DNA of 64,000 bases from CAXXIC01 sp049315325 (GCA_049315325.1 JBMOKJ010000002.1:434001-498000); one strand, 5' to 3'; shown: positions 42,296 to 52,305, counted from the first letter of the stretch. The notes: generated by a model from the letters alone, not told the origin. Numbers and translations are program-made.

Positions 42296-44248
42296 TTACA
42301 ATGGAATAGTTCGTACAATTCGACCTTTGATCCTTTGCTCAATAATGATAGGTACTTTCTCTTCAATCACGGCACTGGTGTCGAGATTTAGTGCTTTTAC
42401 ATCATTAATACTCAAACCTTGCAATGAGTTGTGAATACTCATAATAAAGTTTTCGTTTGGAGGCAGTTTATAGTCGTTTGTAAGCACACGGTCGAGGTTT
42501 ACGAACAAGAAATCGGCTGGAATTTCATGTCTTTTTAAGCATTCGTATGGGCTCAACAAATTAATTTCTCCACTTTTTACCAAATCTTCAAGCACTTCGT
42601 GAAAGTAGAGATTGATGCGTCTCTCCATTTTAAATCCAAGACGGAAATCAATCTTAATCAAAACCCCAGGAATTATGTGGTGCACTTGATATTCGAATGT
42701 GTCGGGGGTGTCGAGACTATCAATATGAAGAAACCAATAAATGTCGGCTCGTTTGGGTTGTTTGTTGAAAATAGAGTAAATAATTTTCGATTCAATCTGT
42801 TTTAATCTGTTAGCTTTAGTGATGTAAACTAGATTTGAGCTGATTTTTGGAATAGAAGTGTCTTTTGCTAAATCGCTGAACATCTCCTTATATTTATTCA
42901 GATTTACATAAGTGATGTATCTGTTTTTGATTCTTCGACCAAAATACCAACCATACATGACTGTGAAGAAAAGCATTGCAAGCATCAAACTAAACCAACC
43001 TCCATTTGAAAATTTATGCATATTTGCAATGAGAAAAAAAGACTCTACAACCAAGAATAGCGCAATTACAAAAACATGAATTATTTTGTGCAGTTTAATC
43101 GATTTTAGATAACTATTCAACAACAGTGTAGTCATTATCATAGTCAGCGAAATAGAAAGACCATAAGCAGCCTCCATATTCTCCGATTTTTGGAAGAAAA
43201 TAACTGCTACAGAACAAGCAATCCATAAAAACCAGTTGACAAAAGGAATATATACTTGACCTTTTACTTCAGTTGGATAAGAAATCTTGATTTTAGGCCA
43301 AAAGTTCAGCGAAGAGGCTTCTCCAATCAACGTGTATGAACCGCTAATAAGTGCCTGACTGGCTATCACCGCAGCTGCAGTCGATAGAATTACTCCTGGA
43401 AGAAGAAACCATGGAGGCATAATGGAGAAAAATGGATTTTCTGTCTTTGCAATATCAACATGGTTCATAATCCATGCACCCTGACCAAAGTAGTTCAGAA
43501 TCAACATTATTTTAACGAAAATCCACGAAATACGAATATTTTTGATCCCACAATGACCTAAATCGGAGTAGAGCGCTTCGGCACCAGTAGTTGCTAGGAA
43601 AACAGCTCCTAAAAGCAGAATTCCACCTGGGTAAGTCGACAGCAGTTCAATAGCGTATCTTGGATTTAGAGCATATAGAATTTGAGGATGAGTCATGATT
43701 TGATTGGCACCCAAAACGCCAAGTGTAACAAACCAAAAGAACATCACTGGTCCAAAAGATTTACCAACAAAGTTTGTTCCGAATTGTTGAACAAAAAACA
43801 GCGAGGATAGAATAACAAGAACTAAAGGTACGACTGGAACATCAGTATTGAATAGCTTTAGCCCCTCTACGGCAGAAGTGACGGTAATGGCAGGGGTTAT
43901 TACCCCATCGGCTAATAATGCACTACCGCCTATCATTGTGAGTATAGAGAGTGGTACCGATTTCTTTTTGATTAATGCGAAAAGTGCAAAAATACCACCT
44001 TCACCGTGGTTGTCAGCCCGTAAAGTGATAACAACGTATTTGAACGAAGTTTGAAGTGTAAGTGTCCAAAAAACACACGAAATAGCACCGTATACCAAAA
44101 GTTGATTAACGTTGTGAGATCCGGCTAAGATGGCTTTGATTACGTAGAGTGGACTGGTTCCGATATCGCCATAAACGATACCCAAGGTGACGATTAGGCC
44201 AGCAAATGTAATTTTATTAATTGCTGCCGATTTGTTAGTTGTACTCAT
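42296..44248 (-). CDS. kup: KUP-family potassium uptake protein
   Basis: The product has 650 residues from the ATG at 44248. The in-frame ATG at 44290 would overlap the -7 element and is rejected. It is an inner-membrane proton-coupled K+ importer with about 12 helices. The first helix VTLGIVYGDIGTSPLYVIKAIL is the KUP signature, followed by ADNHGEGGIFAL (conserved GEGG) and a cytoplasmic C-terminal domain from about residue 440. The gene is monocistronic with its own promoter element and terminator. Confidence 0.94.
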   Translation of the reverse strand: MSTTNKSAAINKITFAGLIVTLGIVYGDIGTSPLYVIKAILAGSHNVNQLLVYGAISCVFWTLTLQTSFKYVVITLRADNHGEGGIFALFALIKKKSVPLSILTMIGGSALLADGVITPAITVTSAVEGLKLFNTDVPVVPLVLVILSSLFFVQQFGTNFVGKSFGPVMFFWFVTLGVLGANQIMTHPQILYALNPRYAIELLSTYPGGILLLGAVFLATTGAEALYSDLGHCGIKNIRISWIFVKIMLILNYFGQGAWIMNHVDIAKTENPFFSIMPPWFLLPGVILSTAAAVIASQALISGSYTLIGEASSLNFWPKIKISYPTEVKGQVYIPFVNWFLWIACSVAVIFFQKSENMEAAYGLSISLTMIMTTLLLNSYLKSIKLHKIIHVFVIALFLVVESFFLIANMHKFSNGGWFSLMLAMLFFTVMYGWYFGRRIKNRYITYVNLNKYKEMFSDLAKDTSIPKISSNLVYITKANRLKQIESKIIYSIFNKQPKRADIYWFLHIDSLDTPDTFEYQVHHIIPGVLIKIDFRLGFKMERRINLYFHEVLEDLVKSGEINLLSPYECLKRHEIPADFLFVNLDRVLTNDYKLPPNENFIMSIHNSLQGLSINDVKALNLDTSAVIEEKVPIIIEQRIKGRIVRTIPL

Positions 44249-44287
44249 TTTTTTTACTTCAGGAGAAAAAATCTTAAAAAATGCGTG

Positions 44288-44295
44288 CAAATATA
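44288..44295 (-). promoter_or_regulatory. -7 element upstream of kup
   Basis: TATATTTG on the minus strand 39 nt before the ATG at 44248. Confidence 0.4.
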
Positions 44296-44405
44296 GTGGT
44301 AACTTTCTATTAATTGCTCTTCAATTTGCAATTAAATTTTAAGGATTTACAAAAAATAACCATTAATTATTATGAAACAATTCAAATGACTAACTCTATA
44401 AACAG

Positions 44406-44446
44406 AAACGACCCAAATTTGCAAAATTTGCAAGAGTGAGTCGTTT
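44406..44446 (-). terminator. Terminator of tpx
   Basis: AAACGACCCA (44406-44415) pairs with TGAGTCGTTT (44437-44446) with a U-G wobble in the minus-strand RNA. It starts 24 nt after the tpx stop. Confidence 0.65.
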
Positions 44447-44470
44447 GTATATGAATGGTTAAACGTCTGA

Positions 44471-44968
44471 TTACAAAACTGCCAAAGCTGCTTCGTAGTT
44501 AGGCTCTTCTACTGTTTCAGAAACCAATTCGTTGTAGATTACTTTACCTTCTTCGTTAAGAACCACAACCGAACGGGCGAATAGACCTGCTAATGGACCG
44601 TCAACGATTTGTACGCCGTAGTCAGCACCAAATTTTGCGTCGCGGAATGCAGATGCAGTTACCACGTTTTCGATACCTTCTGTAGTGCAAAAACGACCGC
44701 TTGCGAATGGAAGGTCTTTAGAGATACCCAAAACCACCGTGTTTGATTTTTTTGCTGCTTCTACGTTGAATTTACGTACAGATGCTGCACAAACTGCTGT
44801 GTCTAAGCTTGGGAAGATGTTCAAAACAACTTTTTTGCCTTTCAAGTCAGCCAAAGTTTGGTTGCTTAGGTCATTTTTTACTAATTCGAATGCTGGAGCT
44901 GCGCTACCTACTGCTGGTAATTCACCTGCTGTGTTGAAAGGATTTCCTTTTAATGTTACTGTTGCCAT
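44471..44968 (-). CDS. tpx: Thiol peroxidase
   Basis: This 165-residue atypical 2-Cys peroxiredoxin reduces peroxides using thioredoxin. The peroxidatic cysteine is C60 in NIFPSLDTAVCAASV and the resolving cysteine is C94 in FASGRFCTTEGIENV, the spacing typical of Tpx. The N-terminal VTLKGNPFNTAGELPAVG is also characteristic. It is a single gene with its own terminator and a leader of AT-rich sequence. Confidence 0.96.
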   Translation of the reverse strand: MATVTLKGNPFNTAGELPAVGSAAPAFELVKNDLSNQTLADLKGKKVVLNIFPSLDTAVCAASVRKFNVEAAKKSNTVVLGISKDLPFASGRFCTTEGIENVVTASAFRDAKFGADYGVQIVDGPLAGLFARSVVVLNEEGKVIYNELVSETVEEPNYEAALAVL

Positions 44969-45124
44969 AATTGCAATTAAAATTATTGATTGATTTTTTA
45001 GATATAATATGTTTTATAACCTAAATAACAGAACGATTTTGAAATTGTTCGGATTGTAACATAATTTTAATAAGAATTTTGTGAATCGAAGATAGGCACA
45101 GAAAACTCAAGATCAATCTAAGTC

Positions 45125-46054
45125 TTATTTCTTTAGTTTGAAACTAATTCCAATTTTTATTTCTATTGATGCATTAATTGAGTTGGAATTTAGCCCATAG
45201 TAGTTCGATGCTTTGATTAATACTTTCTTTGTGGGTCCAAAATATACCGTTTCAGAATAATTGTTGTTAAACATCGCATCCAGTTTTCGAAGTCCGATAT
45301 TCATTACTAACGCTGTAGTTAGTCTGTATTTGTCTGAAAGGAATTTTGAATATCCACCTCCAAGGGAAACTCCATAATCAAACTTATTCGTATATTTCAT
45401 TTGGTCGAAATTAAAACCATCTAAACTCCAATGAGAATTGTAAATTACTTGATTATTGTCTGTAACTGTTTTTGAACTTGAATGAGAAATAGTTGACTGC
45501 CTTAGATATCCTAAATACAAGCCACCTTCTATGAAAATGTTTTGCTCTTTTTTAAAATAGTTGCGGACGCAAAGTGGAATAATAAGGTAGTTGTTACTTA
45601 TATTAGTTTTGTAATTCTGATTGACTAAACCTGTGGCTACATTATATGGAGGCGAGGTATTTGGATAATAAAGTGAGCCATAATAGGTGTTATTATATGA
45701 TAGATTTAACCCTTTTGTTTCGATGCTTAAGCCGCTATAAATCGAGAGTCTATCTGTAAAAAAATACTCAAAGTCAATACCCGGAATGAAATTGATTATT
45801 GCATCGCTAACCAAATTAGTTTTATAGTTGTCCTCAATGCTCGATTTGGCTTCTTCGACAGAATTAAAGGAAACACCTCTATTATTGTCGTCAAAGAAAA
45901 TGTTCATTTTATGAGGAGCTTCACTGTTTAATAAATTTGATGCACTTATTCCACCTGATAAACCAATGTAAAAGTCCCCTTTTTTATGACTTGCTCCAAA
46001 CAATTTTGAAACGACCATTATACCTACTAAAAGAAAGAGTATTTTTCTGCTCAT
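45125..46054 (-). CDS. Outer-membrane beta-barrel protein (porin-family/PorT-like)
   Basis: This 309-residue protein has a signal peptide (MSRKILFLLVGIMVVSKLFG). It then has a barrel-like pattern beginning KKGDFYIGLSGGISASN and including FEYFFTDRLSIYSGLSIETKGLNLSY and FIEGGLYLGYL, ending IEIKIGISFKLKK. The pattern matches OMP_b-brl_2-type outer-membrane proteins of about eight strands. Similar barrels serve adhesion or type IX secretion (PorT). No neighbour explains its task. Confidence 0.75.
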   Translation of the reverse strand: MSRKILFLLVGIMVVSKLFGASHKKGDFYIGLSGGISASNLLNSEAPHKMNIFFDDNNRGVSFNSVEEAKSSIEDNYKTNLVSDAIINFIPGIDFEYFFTDRLSIYSGLSIETKGLNLSYNNTYYGSLYYPNTSPPYNVATGLVNQNYKTNISNNYLIIPLCVRNYFKKEQNIFIEGGLYLGYLRQSTISHSSSKTVTDNNQVIYNSHWSLDGFNFDQMKYTNKFDYGVSLGGGYSKFLSDKYRLTTALVMNIGLRKLDAMFNNNYSETVYFGPTKKVLIKASNYYGLNSNSINASIEIKIGISFKLKK

Positions 46055-46133
46055 GGTATTTGTTCTTTGTTAAATTATACTTTTTACAAATCTAGATATT
46101 TAATTAAAATCATCAAAAGTTTTTTGAAATAAA

Positions 46134-46159
46134 AAAGCCGAATCTTTAGACTCGGCTTT
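46134..46159. terminator. Terminator of the M3 peptidase gene
   Basis: AAAGCCGA (46134-46141) pairs with TCGGCTTT (46152-46159), flanked by A and T runs, 22 nt after the stop codon. Confidence 0.8.
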
Positions 46160-46180
46160 CAATTACTCAGTTAATTGTAA

Positions 46181-48274
46181 TTATTTCACCCCAGTTCTTT
46201 TCAATAACGCATCAATTGTTGGTTCTTGACCGCGGAAACGCTTGTAGAGCACCATTGGATCTTCAGTGCCACCGTTTTGTAACACATTCTCGCGGAATGA
46301 TTTGGCAACTTCTTTGTTGAAAATTCCTTTCTCTTTGAAAACAGAGAACGCATCGGCATCGAGTACTTCTGCCCATTTGTAGCTGTAGTAACCCGCAGCA
46401 TAACCGCCTGCGAAGATGTGATTAAATGCCGGACTGATGCCCACGCCTTCAACCGCAGGCATAATGCGTGTTTTGTCGCATGCCGATGTTTCGAATGCCA
46501 TTGCATCGCCAGAGTAAGGCGTTTTGATGGTGTGCCAAGCCATATCGAGGAATCCGAAGTTAAGCTGACGTAATGAGATGTAGGCCACATTGAAGTTTTC
46601 GGTCTCTTTAATCTTTTTAATTAATTCGGCAGGGATTTTCTCGCCAGTTTGGTAGTGTACAGCAAATCGGTCGAGAAACTCTTTTTCGCTCAACCAATTT
46701 TCCATCACTTGAGACGGCAGTTCTACGAAATCGCGGTAAACGTTTGTGCCCGATAGCGATTCGTAGGTGCAATTACTCAACATTCCGTGTAGCGAGTGAC
46801 CAAACTCGTGCAGAAATGTATTTACTTCGTCGTAGGTGAGTAACACTGGCTTGGTAGCCGTCGCGCGTGTGAAGTTCATTACCAACGAAATGTGTGGACG
46901 TTCATCGACGCCATTAATTTTGCGTTGACCTTTGTATTCTGTCATCCACGCGCCGTTGCGTTTTCCTTCGCGTGGGTGGAAGTCGGTATAGAGCACAGCA
47001 ATAAATTTTTTGTTGGCATCATACACTTCGAATGCCTCTACTTCGGGATGATAGACCGGAATCTTAGTGTTTTTCTTGAACGTTAAACCATAAAGTTCAG
47101 TGGCCAATCCGAATACGCCTTTCTTCACGTGTTCTAGTTCGAAGTAGGGGCGAAGCATCTCGTCGTTCAAGTCGTATTGTGCATCTTTTAGTTTATCACT
47201 GTAGAACGACCAATCCCAAGGCATCAGCACGATGTTTTTCTTTTCGTAACCAATCGCAAAGCCCTGCACGGCTTTGTATTCTTGCAAAGCCACTGGTTTG
47301 TAGGCATCAAGCAATTTGTTGAGCAAATTATAAACGTTCTCTTCGTTCTTGGCCATCCGGTTTTTTAGTGCATAAGTGGCGTAGTCGGGATAACCCATCA
47401 GTTGAGCTATTTGCATACGCAACGTCGCAATTTGTTTGATAATTTCGCGGTTGTCGAATTCACTACTACTCATACATTTGCTGTTGTAGGCGTGAAACAG
47501 CTTCTCACGCAAATCGCGGCGTTCGCTGTATTTCATAAAAGCAATGTAGCTTGGTGCCGAAAGGTCGAAAACCCAACCAGTTTGTTTCTTTTTTTTGGCT
47601 TTCAGCGCAGCAGCATCCACCACATCGGTTGGCAAGCCTACCAATTCGTTCTTGTCTGTGAGCAACATTTGGTAATTGTTTGTCTCTTTCAGTACGTTTT
47701 GCCCGAAATCGACTGTCGCTTTTGATAAGTCAGCACTCAGTTTGCGGAAAGTTACTTTGTCTTTATCCGAAAGATTTGCTCCGTTCTTTTCAAAACCGTC
47801 GAATGTGTTTTCGAGCAATTTCTTCTGCTCAACACTCAAATTCAGCTTGTCGCGTTGGTCGTAAACCGTTTTTACACGAGCAAAAAGCTTTTCGTTGAGG
47901 TTGATGTTGTTGCCATGTTCGGTTAGTTTTGGCGACATTCTTTGCGAAATTGCCATCATTTCATCATTGCTCTCCGCACTGTTGAGGTTGAAGAAGATGG
48001 TGCTCACGTGCGAAAGCAACTCACCCGAGTGCTCCAATGCCTCGATGGTGTTGGCAAACGTTGGAGCAGCCAGATTATTTACAATAGCATTCACTTCGCG
48101 GGTATGTGTTTTCATTCCCTCTTCGAATGCTGGTTCGTAGTCTTTGTTGGTGATTTTGTCAAACGGTGCTGTGTTGAAAGGCGTGTTCACCTTCGACAAA
48201 AACGGATTTGTTGCTTGTGTCATAGTTGCGCTAAATAACAATAATGCTGTGATTACTAAATCTCTCTTTCTCAT
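46181..48274 (-). CDS. M3-family metallopeptidase (peptidyl-dipeptidase Dcp-like)
   Basis: This 697-residue zinc peptidase begins with a signal peptide (MRKRDLVITALLLFSATMTQA), so it works in the periplasm. The active site is HEFGHSLHG (HExxH), with the third ligand Glu further on. PFNTAPFDKITNKDYEPAFEEGM and YTDFHPREGKRNGAW are typical of Dcp-type oligopeptidases, which release dipeptides from the C-terminus. Length matches the family (about 680-700). It is a single gene with promoter and terminator. Confidence 0.92.
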   Translation of the reverse strand: MRKRDLVITALLLFSATMTQATNPFLSKVNTPFNTAPFDKITNKDYEPAFEEGMKTHTREVNAIVNNLAAPTFANTIEALEHSGELLSHVSTIFFNLNSAESNDEMMAISQRMSPKLTEHGNNINLNEKLFARVKTVYDQRDKLNLSVEQKKLLENTFDGFEKNGANLSDKDKVTFRKLSADLSKATVDFGQNVLKETNNYQMLLTDKNELVGLPTDVVDAAALKAKKKKQTGWVFDLSAPSYIAFMKYSERRDLREKLFHAYNSKCMSSSEFDNREIIKQIATLRMQIAQLMGYPDYATYALKNRMAKNEENVYNLLNKLLDAYKPVALQEYKAVQGFAIGYEKKNIVLMPWDWSFYSDKLKDAQYDLNDEMLRPYFELEHVKKGVFGLATELYGLTFKKNTKIPVYHPEVEAFEVYDANKKFIAVLYTDFHPREGKRNGAWMTEYKGQRKINGVDERPHISLVMNFTRATATKPVLLTYDEVNTFLHEFGHSLHGMLSNCTYESLSGTNVYRDFVELPSQVMENWLSEKEFLDRFAVHYQTGEKIPAELIKKIKETENFNVAYISLRQLNFGFLDMAWHTIKTPYSGDAMAFETSACDKTRIMPAVEGVGISPAFNHIFAGGYAAGYYSYKWAEVLDADAFSVFKEKGIFNKEVAKSFRENVLQNGGTEDPMVLYKRFRGQEPTIDALLKRTGVK

Positions 48275-48303
48275 ACTCTTCTCTTTTCAAAATGTTTAAA
48301 CAA

Positions 48304-48311
48304 CAAAAATA
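48304..48311 (-). promoter_or_regulatory. -7 element upstream of the M3 peptidase gene
   Basis: TATTTTTG on the minus strand 29 nt before the ATG. Confidence 0.4.
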
Positions 48312-48370
48312 GGGAAAATGTCGACGCTGATTGCCCTTTTTATGTTTTTTTCAGTTTGACTAAAAACAAA

Positions 48371-48405
48371 AAACCTAACAAAGATTGTAAAATCCAGTTA
48401 GGTTT
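48371..48405. terminator. Terminator of the 48430-49101 gene
   Basis: AAACCTAAC (48371-48379) pairs with GTTAGGTTT (48397-48405), with A and T runs outside. It is 24 nt after the stop. Confidence 0.8.
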
Positions 48406-48429
48406 TTGAAAGCCTAGGGTTGATTTAAT

Positions 48430-49101
48430 CTAAAATGCCCAACCAAATTTAAGCATTTCTACATCGAATATCATAGGAGAATCGTCGTCGAGTGAGAAGT
48501 AGCTGCCTACAAAACGGTCGTTTTTCCCGATAATGTATCGTCCGAGGCTGACACTTGTTCCCCAGTATAGCCCTTTTTTTGAGAAAATTCTATAACCGAG
48601 TCCAATACCGATACCCAGTTTCGTTTCATTGCCATTTCCTAAGTTTTGATTGTTATAACCATAGATGAGTTCGTTGTCGCCCAATCTTCCCGACAGATTG
48701 ACCAAACGTGTAAATCCACTCAGGTAAAAGCCTTTCTGCATTTCACCAAGGAAATATCGGTAGTGACAATCGATGCTAAACTCAGAAAATTCCTGAGAGT
48801 TTGTAGCAAACTGTGCATACACTGGAAAGGCTATTTCGGCGTGTCTGTCAACTCCAAACAAAGAGAACCCACCGCTGATGGAACTTACTTTGTCAGCCAT
48901 CAACAATCGGGCAATATTGAGTTCCACCCCGAACTTTTTGCCGGACAAAGGTCCCGTTTTACTCTCCACATACATCTTTTTTTGAAGGTTGTATATTGAG
49001 TCAATTTTAGCATTGCTCGACGTGTTTTCTTTGGCTTGCGACATCAATAGAGTCGGGCAGCACAGAGCTGCGAGCAGTAGAATGTAGATAGTTTTTTTCA
49101 T
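48430..49101 (-). CDS. Predicted outer-membrane barrel protein, unknown family
   Basis: This 223-residue protein has a signal peptide (MKKTIYILLLAALCCPTLLMSQ) and then a barrel-like pattern, with KKFGVELNIARLLM, GFYLSGFTRLVNLSGRL and LGIGIGLGYRIFSKKGLYWGTSVSLGRY, ending in a Phe (MLKFGWAF). This suits a DUF3575-like small outer-membrane barrel. Function is unknown. A TACCTTTA element lies upstream at 49128-49121. Confidence 0.65.
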   Translation of the reverse strand: MKKTIYILLLAALCCPTLLMSQAKENTSSNAKIDSIYNLQKKMYVESKTGPLSGKKFGVELNIARLLMADKVSSISGGFSLFGVDRHAEIAFPVYAQFATNSQEFSEFSIDCHYRYFLGEMQKGFYLSGFTRLVNLSGRLGDNELIYGYNNQNLGNGNETKLGIGIGLGYRIFSKKGLYWGTSVSLGRYIIGKNDRFVGSYFSLDDDSPMIFDVEMLKFGWAF

Positions 49102-49120
49102 TTTTGTTTTTATTTAATTG

Positions 49121-49128
49121 TAAAGGTA
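49121..49128 (-). promoter_or_regulatory. -7 element upstream of the 48430-49101 gene
   Basis: TACCTTTA on the minus strand 19 nt before the ATG, one mismatch from TAnnTTTG. Confidence 0.35.
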
Positions 49129-49237
49129 CAAATTATTCATAGACTTAACCACTCAGTGCTCAAAGTAACCCAAAAGGCATGTTCAGAGATTCTCATTTCA
49201 GTTTTCTAATTTTAAGCAAGTTGTGTGACCAATATTT

Positions 49238-52198
49238 TCACTCCAAAATCGGCTTCGTAACAACTCCAATTCCTTTTTTACCATCAATTTTTATCGAAAT
49301 AGCCTTTGGTAATCGTACGTGTCGCAATGAATCAGACTCATACACAGCCGTAAAACCATCAAGTATTCCTTCATCAAACGTCCCACTATCCAAAAACGTA
49401 TTTATCGTGAAATAGCCTACGCCAAACGAAGTCAGATTCTGAAAGAAATGCGTTCCTTGGCTCGGTTCTATTCGATAATGTTCCAAAACAGTCTCCACAA
49501 TCAGTCGGGCGTTCGATATATCTGTCCACTTCACGGGAATCCCGAGCGCACTGTCTGCCGATCCCCAGCGACCTGGTCCAACCAATACATAGCCTTCGTT
49601 TCTATCTGTAAATTGTCGGTTCAAATTTTCAATTTCTAAAGCCGTTTGGTTGTTTTTCGAGGCATCGAAGTTGTGACTCTTCACATAGACAATGTCTCGA
49701 ACATCCGAAATCAATGCGTGTCCTAATGCATTTGACGAATATATTAGGCAATTGGCTGCATTTACTTTGCTTAAATCTTCTGTCACGACTTTGACGATGT
49801 TTACAATAGGTCGGATTTGCAGCCAGTAAAACACACCTTTAGGCGTTTCAGGTTCGTACAGATTCACCGCAAACTCAATCTCTACGGGACAGCCCATCTC
49901 TTCCTCGCCAATGCGAAGAATTTCCTGCAATACTGCTGCCAATGGGAATAAGTTGTGCCGAAGAATATGACTAAATGTCACTATCTTTCGACCGCCGTCG
50001 TATATTCCATCGAGCAATTCCTGACTTTGTAGGTCGTAGGTCGAAGCAATGCTTTGCAATGCCCCATCACCATCTGCCCGTTTTATGGGTAAATGTAGCA
50101 AGTTGAAACCATCATCTACGGTGAACAAAACCTTATCGGCATCCGTGTCTAAGGCATAAAACTGCTTTTGAGTTTCGCGCAACGCCATTTCGGTGGTGCT
50201 CAACTGAAGAACATGCTGCGGATGTGCAGGCGAAAAGCGCAACGAAATACCGCCATCGACGATGTATTTGCCCAATCCGACTGCAATTTGAGCCACTCCC
50301 TCTTCAGCTTTTTCGTTGTTGATGGGGTAGAAGTTCAACGAGCGCGCAACGCCAGAAAAAGATGGATAATAGCGCTCTTCGTACGATTTTCCCACAACTT
50401 CTTGCAGGATAATCGACATCTTCTCTTCGTCCACCATATTTTGCGTGGCTTGCAGGTAGGCTTTGCTCTCTTTGAAAAACACAGAAGCATAAACCGATTT
50501 GATGGCCGAACTCAACATGACCAACATCCTATCATCTTCCGATTTTGGAATCATATAGGTCGAATAAACGCCAGCAAATGGTTGATAATGAGAGTCTTCT
50601 AATGTGCTCGAAGAGCGAATGGCGATGGGCGAATCTACCACATCGATAAATCGCTGGCAATCTTCGCGTAGCGAGTCGGGCAACTCTGATTTTAAAAAGC
50701 CTGCAAGAATCTCTTCGTCAGTGATATTCGATAACGCAAGTGGATAGAGTTGGTTTTGCTCCATAAACTCGTCGAACAGGTCACTGCACAAAATCAATGT
50801 TTTTGGAATTCGAATCGATACAGGATCGAAACTATCTAACTCCTGCCTTCGTTTCAATATACTATCGATAAACGCCAAGCCGCGACCTTTGCCACCTAAT
50901 GAACCGTTGCCAATTCGTGCAAAGTGGCTGTATTTGTCGAAACGTTCTTTTTGAAAAATTGCCACCACACCGCGATTTTTCATTTTCCGATACTCCACTA
51001 TGGCATTGAAAACGGCTTGTCTCCCATGTCCAAAGGATTCGTAATTGGAAAAACGGTGTTGCTGTATGTATGCAGCCAGTGGAAACATCGCTCGGGAATA
51101 CAACCACCGCGAAATGTGGTTGTGAGAAGCATGATATAGAAGTGACTCTTCGGGTACATCAAATAATTTTCGTTGAAGTTCGTTCAAATTTTCAACACTG
51201 AATATCACCTCCTGAGTCGAAGGGTCTTTAAATTCAAAATTGTCGAAGCCAAAGTTGCGAATAACGGTATTGCGTAAATCAATCGGAAGTTTCTCGGAAT
51301 TTTTATCGATAAATGAGGCACTCAAGCGTGTCGCTTCGTCTCTGTTGGCCGACTCAGACGACTGCATAATGATTGGTGCGAATGGGTCTTTTTTACGAAT
51401 GTACTCACAAAAATGGATGCCAGCTTTTTTATCTTTCACACTTTCGCGCATAAAACTCACATCGGAGATAATCCCTAGAATGTTATGCTTGTATTTGTCA
51501 TAAATTTCTGTCGCCTCTTCGTAAGAGCGTGCGAGCTGTATTTTGGGACGACCCCGCATCCGCAACATCTTCTCGTGTTCGTTGAGCGCCTCTTTCGAAA
51601 ACGACTCCGACTGTTTCAGAATCACCTTGTATAACTGTGGTAGCATCGATGAGTAGAAGCGAATACTGTCTTCCACCACCAAGATTGTCTGAACGCCGAC
51701 CGATTGTGTGTCGTTCTCTACGTTCATCTTATCCTCGATCAGTTTGATAATCGCCAACAGCAGATCAGCATTGCCTAACCACGAAAAGACGTAATCTATA
51801 GCACTTAAGTCTTCGTTTGCTAAGCGCAGAGCCACCTCGCGATAGAATGGTGTGAGCACCACAATGGGTATTTTCGGAAATTCAGATTTTATTTGCTTAG
51901 CACCATCGAATACATCGAAATTGTCGGCACTTGGCATCACAATCACCAATTCGTAGTTGCGCGATCGTAGCTCATTGGCGGCTTCGGTCACGTTGGCCAC
52001 TTCAGTAAAGCGAGGAGGATAACGCAAATTGAGCGATACGTATTCGAAAAAGATCTTTTCGTCGATACGCCCATCGTCTTCGAGCATAAAAGCGTCGTAT
52101 TTGCGCGCAATCAGCAGGACGTTGTAGATTCTGTTTTGCATTAAATTTGCAAAAGAGGTGTCCCGCAGGAAAAATTGTTTAATATCTTTGGGTTTCAT
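49238..52198 (-). CDS. REC-REC-PPDK/PEP synthase ATP-grasp fusion protein
   Basis: This 986-residue cytosolic protein has three parts. Residues about 20-155 look like a degenerate receiver domain (VIVMPSADNF, no phosphoacceptor Asp). Residues about 170-315 form a receiver with all key residues: acidic pair E176 D177 in VVED, phosphoacceptor D246 in IISDVSF, S280 or S281, and K299. From about 430 on is a PEP synthase/PPDK-type nucleotide-binding domain with GGKGRGLAFID, RSSSTLEDSHYQPFAGVYSTYM and a long C-terminus. The phosphohistidine swivelling domain and the PEP-binding barrel are absent, so it is not a complete PEP synthase. It may be a regulatory or a phosphotransferase-type enzyme controlled by phosphorylation. 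Confidence 0.8.
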   Translation of the reverse strand: MKPKDIKQFFLRDTSFANLMQNRIYNVLLIARKYDAFMLEDDGRIDEKIFFEYVSLNLRYPPRFTEVANVTEAANELRSRNYELVIVMPSADNFDVFDGAKQIKSEFPKIPIVVLTPFYREVALRLANEDLSAIDYVFSWLGNADLLLAIIKLIEDKMNVENDTQSVGVQTILVVEDSIRFYSSMLPQLYKVILKQSESFSKEALNEHEKMLRMRGRPKIQLARSYEEATEIYDKYKHNILGIISDVSFMRESVKDKKAGIHFCEYIRKKDPFAPIIMQSSESANRDEATRLSASFIDKNSEKLPIDLRNTVIRNFGFDNFEFKDPSTQEVIFSVENLNELQRKLFDVPEESLLYHASHNHISRWLYSRAMFPLAAYIQQHRFSNYESFGHGRQAVFNAIVEYRKMKNRGVVAIFQKERFDKYSHFARIGNGSLGGKGRGLAFIDSILKRRQELDSFDPVSIRIPKTLILCSDLFDEFMEQNQLYPLALSNITDEEILAGFLKSELPDSLREDCQRFIDVVDSPIAIRSSSTLEDSHYQPFAGVYSTYMIPKSEDDRMLVMLSSAIKSVYASVFFKESKAYLQATQNMVDEEKMSIILQEVVGKSYEERYYPSFSGVARSLNFYPINNEKAEEGVAQIAVGLGKYIVDGGISLRFSPAHPQHVLQLSTTEMALRETQKQFYALDTDADKVLFTVDDGFNLLHLPIKRADGDGALQSIASTYDLQSQELLDGIYDGGRKIVTFSHILRHNLFPLAAVLQEILRIGEEEMGCPVEIEFAVNLYEPETPKGVFYWLQIRPIVNIVKVVTEDLSKVNAANCLIYSSNALGHALISDVRDIVYVKSHNFDASKNNQTALEIENLNRQFTDRNEGYVLVGPGRWGSADSALGIPVKWTDISNARLIVETVLEHYRIEPSQGTHFFQNLTSFGVGYFTINTFLDSGTFDEGILDGFTAVYESDSLRHVRLPKAISIKIDGKKGIGVVTKPILE

Positions 52199-52228
52199 CC
52201 TGCTCGTTTAGATTCAAGGTCTGAAACT

Positions 52229-52236
52229 CAAAGATA
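52229..52236 (-). promoter_or_regulatory. -7 element upstream of the REC-REC-PPDK gene
   Basis: TATCTTTG on the minus strand 30 nt before the ATG. Confidence 0.4.
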
Positions 52237-52305
52237 AACAATATTCTGAGAAATTGTTTCGATAAATTAGAATTCAGGAGTTTTCACTTTCATTCCCTCA
52301 TTCCC

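Noticed and set aside
49238..52198. Complete PEP synthase or pyruvate phosphate dikinase
   Set aside because: No phosphohistidine domain motif (TxGGxxCHxA-type) and no PEP-binding barrel are seen; only the ATP-grasp part is present.
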